Shown here piece by piece: positions 1-9,662 of a stretch of DNA of 64,000 nucleotides (within the stretch, counting starts at the first letter, position 1; every line of letters begins with the position of its first letter). The position numbers were made by a program, and so were the translations under genes. Source of the stretch: Alloalcanivorax marinus. GTDB lineage: Bacteria > Pseudomonadota > Gammaproteobacteria > Pseudomonadales > Alcanivoracaceae. The stretch covers positions 124,001-188,000 of the forward strand of contig NZ_JADDOL010000004.1 in assembly GCF_016906305.1 (NCBI RefSeq), in the 5' to 3' direction. The notes beneath the pieces are model-generated. The model had not been told where the DNA came from. It saw only the letters and a list, made by a program, of their open reading frames with translations, and ran no database searches.

Positions 1-230
1 GATCGAAATGATAGATAGGGACCCCGCCGGTTTCATAGGGTTCCACCAGGGTATAGGTGGGGCTCTTCACCGCGCCCTGGTGCCCCAGGGCCCGCAGCAG
101 GCCGCGCACCAGGGTGGTCTTGCCGGCCCCCAGGTCGCCGCGCAGGTAGACGCAGGCGCCCGGTTTCAGACGGCGCGCCAGGTCCGCCCCCAGGGCCAGG
201 GTGGCGTCCTCGTCGGCGAGCCGGTGCTGT

Positions 231-247
<17 letters not shown>
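1..247 (-). CDS. tsaE: tRNA threonylcarbamoyladenosine biosynthesis ATPase TsaE (3' end cut by window)
   Basis: TsaE is the ATPase partner of TsaB/TsaD in making t6A37 on ANN-decoding tRNAs in the cytoplasm. The first 82 codons are present and the C-terminus lies beyond base 1. A Walker A motif GDLGAGKTT lies at residues 37-45, followed by the conserved SPTYTLVE stretch and the start of the IYHFD region, as in YjeE/TsaE. The ATG at 247 overlaps the 3' end of nnrD by 17 bases on the same strand, so the two are probably translationally coupled, as in the E. coli nnrD-tsaE order. Recognition is confident; only completeness is limited by the window edge. Confidence 0.93.
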
Positions 248-1727
<1,480 letters not shown>

Positions 1728-1811
1728 GGACTGTTATCCTTGGCTCCGCCGTGGCGATGGGCTGCGCGCCCAGTATACCTGTTCTGTTTTCATCCTCGGA
1801 GGGTGGTCAGC

Positions 1812-2738
1812 TTGGCCGATCAACGCAGCGCCCCGGAACGACAAGGGTCCAATCATCCACGGCCGCAATGGGACCTGTACGGTCTGCATCTGGCCGCCTT
1901 CATGCTCGCCGGCACCGCTCTGTTCGCCAAGCTGGTGCCCCTGCCGGCGCTGGACATCACCGGGCTGCGCGGCGGCATCGCCGCCGTGGCCCTGTTGCTG
2001 GTGATGGCGGCGCGCCGCGCCCCTCTGCGCCTGCCGGGCCGACGCCACTACGCGGCCATGCTGGTGGGCGGGCTGCTGTTCGCGGTGCACTGGATGACCT
2101 ACTTCCATGCCATGCAGGTGTCCACGGTGGCGGTGGGCGTGGTGGCGCTGCTGACCTTCCCGGTGATCACCGCGGTGATCGAACCGCCCCTTTTACAGCA
2201 ACGCCCCCCGCACGGCTACGCGCTGCTGGCCGGCCTGGGCGTGCTCGCCGGCGTCACCCTGATCGGCCTGGAAAGCGGCCTGGGCGGCAATGTGCCGCTG
2301 GGCCTGGCGGTGGGCGTGTTTTCCGCGGTGCTCTATTCGCTGCGTAATTTATTGCAAAAACGTTTTCTGGACGGCGTCTCCGGGCCCCAGGTGATGCTCT
2401 ACCAGGGCGCCATCACGGCGCTGGTGTTCGCGCCCTTCCTGAGTGTTTCCCCCACCGCACTGTCGGCGGGCACCTGGGGCCTGATGCTGCTGCTCGGCAC
2501 CGTGTTCACCGCCGTGCCCCATACCCTGATCACCCACGGCCTGCGCCGCTTGAGTGCCACCACGGTGTCCTTCACCCTGGCCCTGCAAGTGCCCTACGCC
2601 ACCCTGCTGGCCGCCCTGGTGCTGGAGGAAACGCCCGGGCCGCTGGCGCTCACCGGCGGCGCCCTGGTGGTGGCGGCGTCGCTGTTCGTCACCGCCCGGC
2701 AGCGCCGCGACGCGGCCCGGGTGGCGGTGGCCGACTAA
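1812..2738 (+). CDS. EamA/DMT-family drug/metabolite transporter
   Basis: This is an inner-membrane protein of about 308 residues with ten hydrophobic segments in two EamA-like halves (about residues 15-145 and 160-300). Substrate cannot be told from sequence; relatives export amino acids, metabolites or drugs. The frame is open further upstream, but I chose the TTG at 1812. A GGAGG-type ribosome site sits just before it (about 1797-1803), and translation from there reaches the first membrane segment within about 20 residues. The gene sits between nnrD (divergent) and queG (same strand, 25 bases downstream), so it may be transcribed with queG. It interrupts the usual nnrD/queG adjacency and may be a lineage-specific insertion. 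Confidence 0.85.
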   Translation: MADQRSAPERQGSNHPRPQWDLYGLHLAAFMLAGTALFAKLVPLPALDITGLRGGIAAVALLLVMAARRAPLRLPGRRHYAAMLVGGLLFAVHWMTYFHAMQVSTVAVGVVALLTFPVITAVIEPPLLQQRPPHGYALLAGLGVLAGVTLIGLESGLGGNVPLGLAVGVFSAVLYSLRNLLQKRFLDGVSGPQVMLYQGAITALVFAPFLSVSPTALSAGTWGLMLLLGTVFTAVPHTLITHGLRRLSATTVSFTLALQVPYATLLAALVLEETPGPLALTGGALVVAASLFVTARQRRDAARVAVAD

Positions 2739-2763
2739 GCCACGCCGATCCGGATACCTCTCC

Positions 2764-3822
2764 ATGGACCTCGCCGATCTCAAACGCCGCATCGCCGACC
2801 AGGCCCGCACCCTGGGTTTCCAGCAGATGGGCGTGGCCGACCTGGACCTGAGCCAGGCGGAAGCACGGTTGCGGGAGTGGCTGGCCGCCGGTCGCCACGG
2901 CGAGATGGCCTGGATGGAAGCCCACGGCCACAAGCGCTCCCGACCGGCGGAACTGGAGCCGGAGACGGTGCGCGTGCTGTCGCTGCGCATGGACTATCTG
3001 CCGCCGGACACCCAGCCGGTGAAGGTGCTGCGCCAGCACGAGAAAGCCTATGTGTCCCGCTACGCCCTGGGCCGCGATTATCACAAACTGATCCGCAAGC
3101 GGCTGGCGCGCCTGGCCGGCTGGATGCGCGAGGAGGTGGCCGACAGCCGGCTGGCGCGGGCCTTCGTGGACAGCGCGCCGGTAATGGAAAAGCCGCTGGC
3201 GGAGAAGGCCGGGCTGGGCTGGCAGGGCAAGCACACCCTGCTGCTCAACCGCGAGGCGGGCAGCTGGTTTTTCCTGGGCGAGATCTACACCGATCTGCCG
3301 CTGCCGGTGGATCGCCCCGGCGAGGACCACTGCGGCAAGTGCTCCGCCTGCATGACGGTGTGCCCCACGGACGCCATCGTCGCCCCTTATCAGTTGGACG
3401 CGCGCCGCTGCATCTCCTACCTGACCATCGAGCACGATGGCCCGATTCCGGAGGACCTGCGGCCGGGCATCGGCAACCGGGTGTTCGGCTGCGACGATTG
3501 CCAGTTGATGTGCCCCTGGAACCGCTTCGCCTCGCACAGCGGCGAGACCGACTTCCACCCGCGCCACGGGCTCGAGGACCGGGAACTGGTGGACCTGTTT
3601 CAGTGGGACGAGGCCACTTTCCTGGCCCGCACCGAGGGCTCGCCGATCCGCCGCGCCGGCTTCCAGCGCTGGCGGCGCAACCTGGCGGTGGCCCTGGGCA
3701 ACGGGCCGGCCAGTCCGGCCGCCCTGGCGGCGCTGGACGCCGCCCGGGAAGACCCCAGCGAGCTGGTGCGCGAACATGTGGCGTGGGCCCTGCGCCGGCT
3801 GCGAAACAGAACCGGCAAGTAA
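2764..3822 (+). CDS. queG: Epoxyqueuosine reductase QueG
   Basis: QueG is a cobalamin- and 4Fe-4S-dependent enzyme that reduces epoxyqueuosine to queuosine at tRNA position 34. The 352-residue protein carries two ferredoxin-like cysteine clusters: CGKCSACMTVCPTDAI near residue 190 and GCDDCQLMCPWN near residue 240. It also has the conserved CISYLTIEH segment and a C-terminal HEAT-like region. The frame stays open upstream into the transporter gene; I placed the start at the ATG at 2764 because MDLADLKRRI matches the family N-terminus and lies after the transporter stop. It belongs to the conserved queG/orn/rsgA/psd neighbourhood. Confidence 0.95.
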   Translation: MDLADLKRRIADQARTLGFQQMGVADLDLSQAEARLREWLAAGRHGEMAWMEAHGHKRSRPAELEPETVRVLSLRMDYLPPDTQPVKVLRQHEKAYVSRYALGRDYHKLIRKRLARLAGWMREEVADSRLARAFVDSAPVMEKPLAEKAGLGWQGKHTLLLNREAGSWFFLGEIYTDLPLPVDRPGEDHCGKCSACMTVCPTDAIVAPYQLDARRCISYLTIEHDGPIPEDLRPGIGNRVFGCDDCQLMCPWNRFASHSGETDFHPRHGLEDRELVDLFQWDEATFLARTEGSPIRRAGFQRWRRNLAVALGNGPASPAALAALDAAREDPSELVREHVAWALRRLRNRTGK

Positions 3823-3901
3823 ACTCCGGATTCTTTAAACTGTCCGTACCGCCTGAAACGGAACACGTTTTTCCATCATCGTCCCAGAGGGAACGCCAGC
3901 C

Positions 3902-4336
3902 ATGAAAAAGCCAGCCCTGATTTTGCTCGCCATCGCCGCGCCGCTGCTGAACGCCTGCTCCAGCGGACCCAACGAAGCGGCGGAGTATCGTCATTCCATC
4001 TTCCACGTGATCGCCTGGCACTTCGGCCCCCTGGGCGCCATGGCCAAGGGTGAGCAGCCGTTCGATCAGGCGGTGTTCGAACGCAAGGCCGGCATTCTGG
4101 AAAACCTGGCGCAACTGCCCTGGGAAGGGTTTCAGGAAGGCACCGCCGACGGCAGCGACGCCAAGCCGGAAATCTGGGAAAACAAAGCGGACTTCGACGC
4201 CAAGGCCGACGATCTGATGCGCGAGACCGCCGAACTGTCGCGGCTGTCCCGGGAAGGGGACCAGCAGGCGATGCTGGCCCAGGTGGGCCAGGTGGGTCAG
4301 GCCTGCAAGGCCTGCCACCAGGAATACCGCAAGTAA
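3902..4336 (+). CDS. Cytochrome c prime-family protein, predicted lipoprotein
   Basis: This 144-residue exported haem protein ends in a CKACH haem-binding motif and has the helical layout of cytochrome c'/c-556 proteins. The N-terminus has a positively charged start, a hydrophobic core and then L16-N17-A18-C19, a lipobox, so the mature protein is probably lipid-anchored in the periplasm rather than soluble. Family members bind NO or carry electrons; the role here is not shown. A strong ribosome site (AGAGGGAACG, about 3887-3896) precedes the ATG. The gene converges on a cytochrome b561 gene with only 19 bases between them, a likely functional pair even though not co-transcribed. Confidence 0.85.
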   Translation: MKKPALILLAIAAPLLNACSSGPNEAAEYRHSIFHVIAWHFGPLGAMAKGEQPFDQAVFERKAGILENLAQLPWEGFQEGTADGSDAKPEIWENKADFDAKADDLMRETAELSRLSREGDQQAMLAQVGQVGQACKACHQEYRK

Positions 4337-4355
4337 TCGCGGTCGCGATACAGGC

Positions 4356-5015
4356 TCAACCGCCCAACGTCACCACCAGCCAGACGATCCCCGCCGCCAG
4401 CACCGCCAACAGCAGCGCCCGCCAGGCCGGTGCCGGCGGCTGGTCGGCGGCGCCGGCCTTGCGGCCGCTGATCATGGCGCCGGTGAGGCGCTCCCCACGC
4501 AGCCGGTGGGCGGCCACCGCCGCCACGTGCAGCCCCGCCAGCACCAGCAGCAGGTTGATGTTGAAGCCGTGGAAGTCGGTCAGCGCGCCGGCCACGCCGG
4601 AGGTCACCGCGCCGTTGAGGGGACCGGCGATGCTGATGTCGTCGGTGGCGAACAGGCCGCTCACCGCCTGGGCCAGCAACAGCACCAGCATGGCCAGCAC
4701 CATCCAGCCGCCCAGCGGGTTGTGACCGTCCCAGGCCGGCGCCCGATTTCGCAGAAAGTCACGCCCGTAACGCCAGGCCACCGCCGGCGGCGCCAGGAAG
4801 TCCGTGAAACGGCTGCGCCTCGAACCGACAACCCCCCAGGCGATCCGGAACAGCAACAGCGCCAGCAGGGCGTAACCGGCCCGCATATGCCACGTCATCA
4901 GGGCGTCGCTTTCGCCGCCGGAAAACCACAGAAAGGCGAACAGCGCCACCAGCAACCAATGAAACAGGCGGGTGGGAAGATCCCAGACCCGACCCACCGA
5001 CGCGGACTCTTTCAC
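4356..5015 (-). CDS. Cytochrome b561-family membrane protein
   Basis: This 219-residue integral membrane di-haem cytochrome has four or more hydrophobic helices. Candidate haem ligands are the histidines in LFHWLL (about residue 19), TWHMRAGY (about 43), DFHGFN (about 149) and AGLHVAA (about 163). Such proteins pass electrons between the quinone pool and periplasmic c-type cytochromes. The neighbouring gene encodes exactly such a partner (cytochrome c'-like), transcribed convergently. A final hydrophobic segment is followed by the stop. Substrate and direction of electron flow cannot be inferred from sequence. Confidence 0.88.
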   Translation of the reverse strand: MKESASVGRVWDLPTRLFHWLLVALFAFLWFSGGESDALMTWHMRAGYALLALLLFRIAWGVVGSRRSRFTDFLAPPAVAWRYGRDFLRNRAPAWDGHNPLGGWMVLAMLVLLLAQAVSGLFATDDISIAGPLNGAVTSGVAGALTDFHGFNINLLLVLAGLHVAAVAAHRLRGERLTGAMISGRKAGAADQPPAPAWRALLLAVLAAGIVWLVVTLGG

Positions 5016-5036
5016 CCTTCCTCTCCCGACTGATGC

Positions 5037-5582
5037 TTACAGCTGAATCAGATGCTCACGGTAATAGGCCAGTTCCGCGATGGATTCGCGGATGTCGTCC
5101 AGGGCCAGATGCTTGTTGGCTTTCTGGAAGCCGTCCAGGATGCCCGGCTTCCAGCGCCGCGCCAGCTCCTTGAGGGTGGACACATCCAGATTGCGGTAAT
5201 GGAAGAACGCTTCCAGCCGTGGCATGTAATTGGCCAGGAAACGACGGTCCTGGCAGATGCTGTTGCCGCACATGGGCGAGGCGCCAGGGGCCAGATACTG
5301 CTCCAGGAACGCCAGGGTGCGGCGCTCCGCTTCGGCATCGTCCACGTCGCTGCGCCGCACCCGCTCCACCAGACCGGAGTTGTTGTGATGGCGGGTGTTC
5401 CATTCGTCCATGCCGTCGAGCAAGGCGTCGCTCTGCCGGACCGCCATCACCGGGCCCTCGGCCAGCACGTTGAGGTGGGCGTCGGTGACGATGGTGGCGA
5501 TCTCGATGATGCGATCGTGGCTGGGATCCAGGCCGGTCATTTCCAGGTCGATCCAGATCAGGTTGTCCTTGGCTTGCGTCAT
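5037..5582 (-). CDS. orn: Oligoribonuclease
   Basis: Orn is a DEDDh 3'-5' exonuclease that degrades 2-5 nucleotide RNAs, including pGpG made from c-di-GMP. The first acidic pair is visible as D12 and E14 in [10 protein letters not shown]. The reading frame continues far upstream without sense, so I set the start at the ATG at 5582; this gives 181 residues, the same length as E. coli Orn. It is divergent from rsgA, the standard arrangement in gammaproteobacteria. Turnover of pGpG may matter for the FimX-type c-di-GMP protein encoded 8 kb downstream (inference). Confidence 0.97.
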   Translation of the reverse strand: MTQAKDNLIWIDLEMTGLDPSHDRIIEIATIVTDAHLNVLAEGPVMAVRQSDALLDGMDEWNTRHHNNSGLVERVRRSDVDDAEAERRTLAFLEQYLAPGASPMCGNSICQDRRFLANYMPRLEAFFHYRNLDVSTLKELARRWKPGILDGFQKANKHLALDDIRESIAELAYYREHLIQL

Positions 5583-5613
5583 GATGCTCCCGGGAAAAAC
5601 GGATACAGGGTGA

Positions 5614-5689
5614 AGGATACAGGATACAGCGCGGAACGGGCCCCGCCAGCGGCAAAGCCGTGCCCGCGACGCCCGGCTTCCTGTATCCT
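5614..5689. repeat. Inverted AGGATACAGGA repeat between orn and rsgA
   Basis: The 156-base divergent intergenic region carries AGGATACAGGA at 5614-5624 and its exact reverse complement at 5679-5689. Further GGATACA copies lie at 5601 and 5622, and a related ATCCTTTATCC follows at about 5699-5709. Function is unknown; it could be a small extragenic palindromic repeat unit or a divergent operator. Confidence 0.5.
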
Positions 5690-5738
5690 GCAGCCTCCAT
5701 CCTTTATCCAGTACCGGCGGCGAAACCGCCACGCTTTT

Positions 5739-6767
5739 ATGGCCAAACGCAATCTCAATCGCCGGCAGCGCTGGCGCATCGAAAAAATCCAGCAGGAGCG
5801 CCGCGAGCGCGCCCAGCGCAAGGCGGAACGGGACCGCCCCCAGGCCTCCGATCTGGGCGAGGAACAGGAAGGCACGGTGATCGCTCACTTCGGCGGCCAG
5901 GTGCTGGTGGAGGCGGCCCAGGGCGCCCCGGCCCGCTGTCATTTCCGCGCCAACCTGGAACAGCTGGTGGTCGGCGACCGGGTGATCTGGCAGGCGCCGG
6001 AAGGCGAAGGCGACGGCGTGGTCACCGCGCTGATGCCCCGGACCACGGTACTGAAACGCCCGGACAACTACGGCAAGCTGAAGCCGGTGGGCGCCAACCT
6101 GGACCGCCTGCTGGTGGTGTTCGCGCCCCGGCCGGAGCCGTCCAGCGTGCTGCTGGATCGCTACCTGGTGGCCGCCGAGCTGTCCGGCATCCCCGCCACC
6201 CTGGTGCTCAACAAAGCGGACCTGGTGGGCGAGGACGATGTGCTGATCGAGCGCCTGCTGGGTCTGTACCGGAGCCTGGACTACCCGGTGATCCCGGTGT
6301 CCGCCAAGGCCCGCGACGGGCTGGACGACCTGCGGGCGGCCCTGGCCGGCCACACCGTGGCCTTCGTCGGCCAGTCCGGGGTCGGCAAGTCGTCCCTGGT
6401 CAACGCCCTGTTGCCGGAGGCGGAGCTGGCGGTGGGCGACCTGTCCCACGTGTCCGGCCTGGGCCAGCACACCACCACCACCGCCCGGCTGTTTCCGCTG
6501 CCCGACGGCGGCCGTCTGATCGATTCCCCGGGGATCCGCGAATTCGGCCTGTGGCACATCAGCGAGGAAGAGCTGCTGCACGGCTACCGGGAACTGTCGG
6601 AGCAGGCCGGTCACTGCCGCTTCCGCAACTGCACGCACCGTCACGAGCCGGGCTGCGCCCTGCGCGAGGCGGCGGAGCAGGGACGCATCAGCCCGGAACG
6701 GCTTAACAACTTTTTCCAGATCGCCGCGACCCTGGATGACGAGGCCCGGCAGCGTTATCAGCCCTGA
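5739..6767 (+). CDS. rsgA: Small ribosomal subunit biogenesis GTPase RsgA
   Basis: RsgA is a circularly permuted GTPase that helps late maturation of the 30S subunit. The 342-residue protein has a basic N-terminal tail, an OB-like domain (about 40-110), then the permuted GTPase motifs: NKAD (G4), G1 GQSGVGKSS at residues 211-219 and DSPGIREF (G3). A C-terminal zinc knuckle has the form C-x4-C-x-H-x5-C around [14 protein letters not shown]. The frame is open upstream, but [10 protein letters not shown] at 5739 is the family N-terminus. It is divergent from orn. Confidence 0.96.
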   Translation: MAKRNLNRRQRWRIEKIQQERRERAQRKAERDRPQASDLGEEQEGTVIAHFGGQVLVEAAQGAPARCHFRANLEQLVVGDRVIWQAPEGEGDGVVTALMPRTTVLKRPDNYGKLKPVGANLDRLLVVFAPRPEPSSVLLDRYLVAAELSGIPATLVLNKADLVGEDDVLIERLLGLYRSLDYPVIPVSAKARDGLDDLRAALAGHTVAFVGQSGVGKSSLVNALLPEAELAVGDLSHVSGLGQHTTTTARLFPLPDGGRLIDSPGIREFGLWHISEEELLHGYRELSEQAGHCRFRNCTHRHEPGCALREAAEQGRISPERLNNFFQIAATLDDEARQRYQP

Positions 6768-6784
6768 AACCGGCGGGGACGCAT

Positions 6785-6813
6785 CTGACACCTCCCCCGT
6801 CCTTGATTACAAT
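6785..6813 (+). promoter_or_regulatory. Candidate sigma70 promoter for rhdA
   Basis: CTGACA (6785-6790) and TACAAT (6808-6813) are separated by 17 bases and lie about 30 bases before the rhdA ATG. This is read by eye only and not verified. Confidence 0.45.
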
Positions 6814-6843
6814 GTCCGCCACCGGCAACGACGAAGACTCGCC

Positions 6844-7668
6844 ATGACCGCTCAACTGCCCCTGCTCCTGGAACCGTCCGAACTGGCCCGCCACCTGGAC
6901 GACGAGCACCTGCTGATCGTCGATCTGTGCAAGGACCAGGTCTACGATCAGGCCCATGTGCCCGGCGCCGTGCACCTGGACTTCAAACGCCTGCTGGCCG
7001 GCACCCAGCCGGCCCCGGGCCTGCTGCCGGACGACCGGGCGCTGTCCGCGCTGTTTTCCGACCTGGGCCTGACCCCGGACACCTTCGTGGTCGCCTACGA
7101 CGACGAAGGCGGTGGCTGGGCCGCCCGCCTGCTGTGGACCCTGGAAGTGATCGGCCACCACCGTTACGCCTACCTGAACGGCGGCATCCACGGCTGGCTG
7201 GCGGAGGACCTGCCCACCAGCACCGAGCCCGGTGAGCCGGAGCCGTCCGATTACCAGGTGGGACCCCATGACCCCAAGGCCAACGTGGACCTGGACTATC
7301 TGCTGGCCCACCACCGCGACCCGGACGTGGTGGTGTGGGACGCGCGCTCCGAGGAGGAATTCGCCGGCGTGCGCGCCTTCGCCCAGAAAGCCGGCCACAT
7401 TCCCGGCGCCACCCTTTACGAGTGGACCGACGCCATGGACAAGACCAACAACCTGCGCCTGCGCGATCTCGACACGATCCGCCGGGAACTGGCGGACCAA
7501 GGCATCCAGGCGGACAAGCAGGTGATCACCCACTGCCAGACCCACCACCGCTCCAGCTTCACCTGGCTGGTGGGCAAAATCCTGGGCTTCAAGGACATCC
7601 GCGGCTACGCCGGGTCCTGGGCCGAATGGGGCAACCACCCCGAGACACCGGTGGAAAAACCGGAATAA
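6844..7668 (+). CDS. rhdA: Thiosulfate sulfurtransferase, tandem-domain rhodanese RhdA
   Basis: This cytoplasmic two-domain rhodanese (274 residues) transfers sulfane sulfur from thiosulfate to cyanide or other thiophilic acceptors. The N-terminal domain (about 1-125) lacks a catalytic cysteine in its active loop. The C-terminal domain carries the loop CQTHHR with the nucleophile at Cys231. That loop is characteristic of Azotobacter vinelandii RhdA, which differs from the usual CRKGVT-type rhodanese loop. The ATG at 6844 was chosen because the in-frame upstream extension only reads through the rsgA 3' end and the promoter. The rhdA-psd order matches Pseudomonas. Confidence 0.93.
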   Translation: MTAQLPLLLEPSELARHLDDEHLLIVDLCKDQVYDQAHVPGAVHLDFKRLLAGTQPAPGLLPDDRALSALFSDLGLTPDTFVVAYDDEGGGWAARLLWTLEVIGHHRYAYLNGGIHGWLAEDLPTSTEPGEPEPSDYQVGPHDPKANVDLDYLLAHHRDPDVVVWDARSEEEFAGVRAFAQKAGHIPGATLYEWTDAMDKTNNLRLRDLDTIRRELADQGIQADKQVITHCQTHHRSSFTWLVGKILGFKDIRGYAGSWAEWGNHPETPVEKPE

Positions 7669-7693
7669 CCGACAACAACAACGAGGTCCGCCC

Positions 7694-8554
7694 TTGAACA
7701 CCCTGATCGAAAAAGCCTTCGTGGCGCTTCAGTACTGCGTGCCCCAGCACGGTCTTTCACGGCTGGTGGGCTGGCTGGCGCGCAGCGAGATCCCATGGAT
7801 CAAAACGCGCTTCATCCACACCTTCATCCGCCGCTTCAAGGTGGACCTGAGCGAAGCGTGCATCGAGGACCCGGACCGGTTCGACAACTTCAACGCGTTC
7901 TTTACCCGCGCCCTCAAGGACGATGCCCGCCCCATCGCCGAGGGCGACGCCACCCTGGCCTGCCCGGCGGACGGCACCGTCAGCCAGCGCGGCCCCCTGC
8001 GCGGCAGCGATCTGCTGCAGGCCAAGGGGCATTACTATTCCCTGTTTCAGTTGCTGGGCGGCGACGGCACCCTGGCCGCCGAGTTCAGCAACGGTCAGTT
8101 CGCCACCGTCTACCTGTCGCCCAGCGACTACCATCGGGTGCACATGCCGTGCACCGGCACCCTGCGCGAAACTGTCTATGTGCCCGGGCGGTTGTTCTCG
8201 GTGAACCAGGCCACCACCGAGCGGGTGCCGGGCCTGTTCGCTCGCAACGAGAGGCTGGTGTGCGTGTTCGACACCGAACGCGGGCCGATGGCGGTGATTC
8301 TGGTGGGCGCCATGATCGTGGCCGGCATCGAAACGGTGTTCGCCGGCCAGGTCACCCCGCAGCCCGGCGAAGTCACCCGCCGCCAGTACCGTGACCCGCA
8401 ACCGGTGGTGCTGGAAAAAGGCGCCGAACTGGGCCGCTTCCTGCTCGGTTCCACGGTGATCGTCCTGTTCCCGGAAGGCGCCGCCGACCTGGACACCGCC
8501 GCCGCCCCCGGCGCCAAGGTACGCATGGGCGAAGCGTTCGGGCACTACGTTTAA
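7694..8554 (+). CDS. psd: Phosphatidylserine decarboxylase proenzyme
   Basis: Psd makes phosphatidylethanolamine at the inner membrane. The 286-residue proenzyme holds the LGST self-cleavage site in [11 protein letters not shown], with Ser253 expected to become the pyruvoyl group of the alpha chain. Conserved substrate-site residues such as the [11 protein letters not shown] stretch are present. The start is a TTG at 7694, preceded by an ACGAGG ribosome site; MNTLIEKAF agrees with family N-termini. It follows rhdA by 25 bases and is probably co-transcribed with it. Confidence 0.96.
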   Translation: MNTLIEKAFVALQYCVPQHGLSRLVGWLARSEIPWIKTRFIHTFIRRFKVDLSEACIEDPDRFDNFNAFFTRALKDDARPIAEGDATLACPADGTVSQRGPLRGSDLLQAKGHYYSLFQLLGGDGTLAAEFSNGQFATVYLSPSDYHRVHMPCTGTLRETVYVPGRLFSVNQATTERVPGLFARNERLVCVFDTERGPMAVILVGAMIVAGIETVFAGQVTPQPGEVTRRQYRDPQPVVLEKGAELGRFLLGSTVIVLFPEGAADLDTAAAPGAKVRMGEAFGHYV

Positions 8555-8592
8555 GCACCCCTCCCCCCCACCCAAGGTTCTGCTGCCTCGAA

Positions 8593-8699
8593 GCGGGTCC
8601 GGGTCATGCCCTTCCGGGACCCTTGAGAACAGGACGTTCGAAAGGGAGCCTCCAGGGACGGATTCACGGCGTTCCCGGAAGAGCATGACCCGGACCCGC
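8593..8699. repeat. 27-bp inverted repeat spanning 107 bases between psd and a crotonase gene
   Basis: The arm at 8593-8619 (starting GCGGGTCCGGGTCATGC) is the reverse complement of 8673-8699 with one mismatch in 27. The 53-base centre contains smaller complementary patches. Both flanking genes end here convergently. There is no run of T after either arm, so a simple intrinsic terminator is unlikely. A REP/MITE-like extragenic element or a long RNA hairpin protecting both 3' ends are alternatives. Confidence 0.75.
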
Positions 8700-8744
8700 G
8701 CCCCGCTGGAGACCCCACGCCAGACCGTTATTTGTTACCGAGCT

Positions 8745-9518
8745 TTATTTCTTACCCAGCTTCTCAGCCAGAATCGCTTTCGCCTCGTCCCCACGCAGCA
8801 ACTCCGCGAACAACGCCAGGTCATGATCGATCACATCGTGCAGCGCCATCTCCGGCGCCTGACGCATCAACCGCTTGCTCTCGCGCATGGCCCGGCGCGG
8901 CTTGGCCGCCAGCGCCACCGCATAGGCCCGCGCCGCCCCCTCCAGCTCCGAGCGACCCACCACCTTGGCCACCAGACCGCACTGCAGCGCCTCGTCGGCG
9001 CCCAGCGGCTCACCGGCCAGCAGCATGCGGGCGGCGCGCTGGTAGCCCAGCCAGGCCGGCAGCAACTTGGAGGAACCGGCTTCCGGCACCGCGCCCAGGT
9101 CCACGAACGGGGTGATGAATTTGGCGTCGTCGGCGGCCACCACGATGTCCGCGTGCAGCAGCATGGTCACACCCACGCCCACCGCGTTGCCCTGCACCGC
9201 CACCACCAGCGGCTTCTCGAAGCGGCTCACCGCCCGGATAAACGGCGCGGCGCCGCCCTCGGTGGCGTTGTCCCCGGCCTCGCCGGCGGCCAGGAAATCC
9301 CCCAGGTCGTTGCCGGCGCAGAACGATTTGCCCTGACCCTCGATCAGCACCGCGCCGACGTCGTCGTGCTCGCCGGCCAGCGCCAGCAAGTCCACCAGGT
9401 CCCGGTACATGGCGCCGGTGAGGGCGTTCAGTTTGTCCGGACGGTTGAGGGTAATGGTCATCACCGATTCGGTGGTCTTGACCAGGATCTGGCCGCTTTC
9501 CGGTGCCGGTAGTCGCAC
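8745..9518 (-). CDS. Enoyl-CoA hydratase/isomerase (crotonase) family protein
   Basis: This is a crotonase-fold protein of 257 residues, likely cytoplasmic and acting on acyl-CoA in fatty-acid or alkane-derived acyl-CoA metabolism. The oxyanion-hole segments SFCAGNDL and GNAVGVGVTM are present. The catalytic-loop sequence LGAVPEAGSS holds a glutamate in the arrangement seen in delta3,delta2-enoyl-CoA isomerases of the peroxisomal type. An isomerase role is therefore more likely than a classical hydratase (inference). I chose the GTG at 9518 because GGGAGA lies six bases before it and the length fits; the frame also opens 22 codons further upstream. Confidence 0.85.
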   Translation of the reverse strand: MRLPAPESGQILVKTTESVMTITLNRPDKLNALTGAMYRDLVDLLALAGEHDDVGAVLIEGQGKSFCAGNDLGDFLAAGEAGDNATEGGAAPFIRAVSRFEKPLVVAVQGNAVGVGVTMLLHADIVVAADDAKFITPFVDLGAVPEAGSSKLLPAWLGYQRAARMLLAGEPLGADEALQCGLVAKVVGRSELEGAARAYAVALAAKPRRAMRESKRLMRQAPEMALHDVIDHDLALFAELLRGDEAKAILAEKLGKK

Positions 9519-9589
9519 GTCTTTCTCCCACAATGAAGGTTGCGCAAAGCCTAGCCCTTCCGCGCCCCCGCGGCCAAGGACCAAAACTA

Positions 9590-9618
9590 TTGCCCGGCGC
9601 CTGATTTCGTCCTATAAA
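9590..9618 (+). promoter_or_regulatory. Candidate sigma70 promoter for the ATP-grasp gene
   Basis: TTGCCC (9590-9595) and TATAAA (9613-9618) with a 17-base spacer lie 45 bases before the TTG start at 9663. Found by eye. Confidence 0.4.
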
Positions 9619-9662
9619 TCGCCGGTTCCCCTTGACGGGGTCTGTCGTGAGGTCCGAGGGCC

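Noticed and set aside
5582-6791. Long upstream extension of the orn reading frame (584 codons)
   Set aside because: It runs antisense through rsgA. The family-length start at 5582 gives a normal 181-residue Orn.
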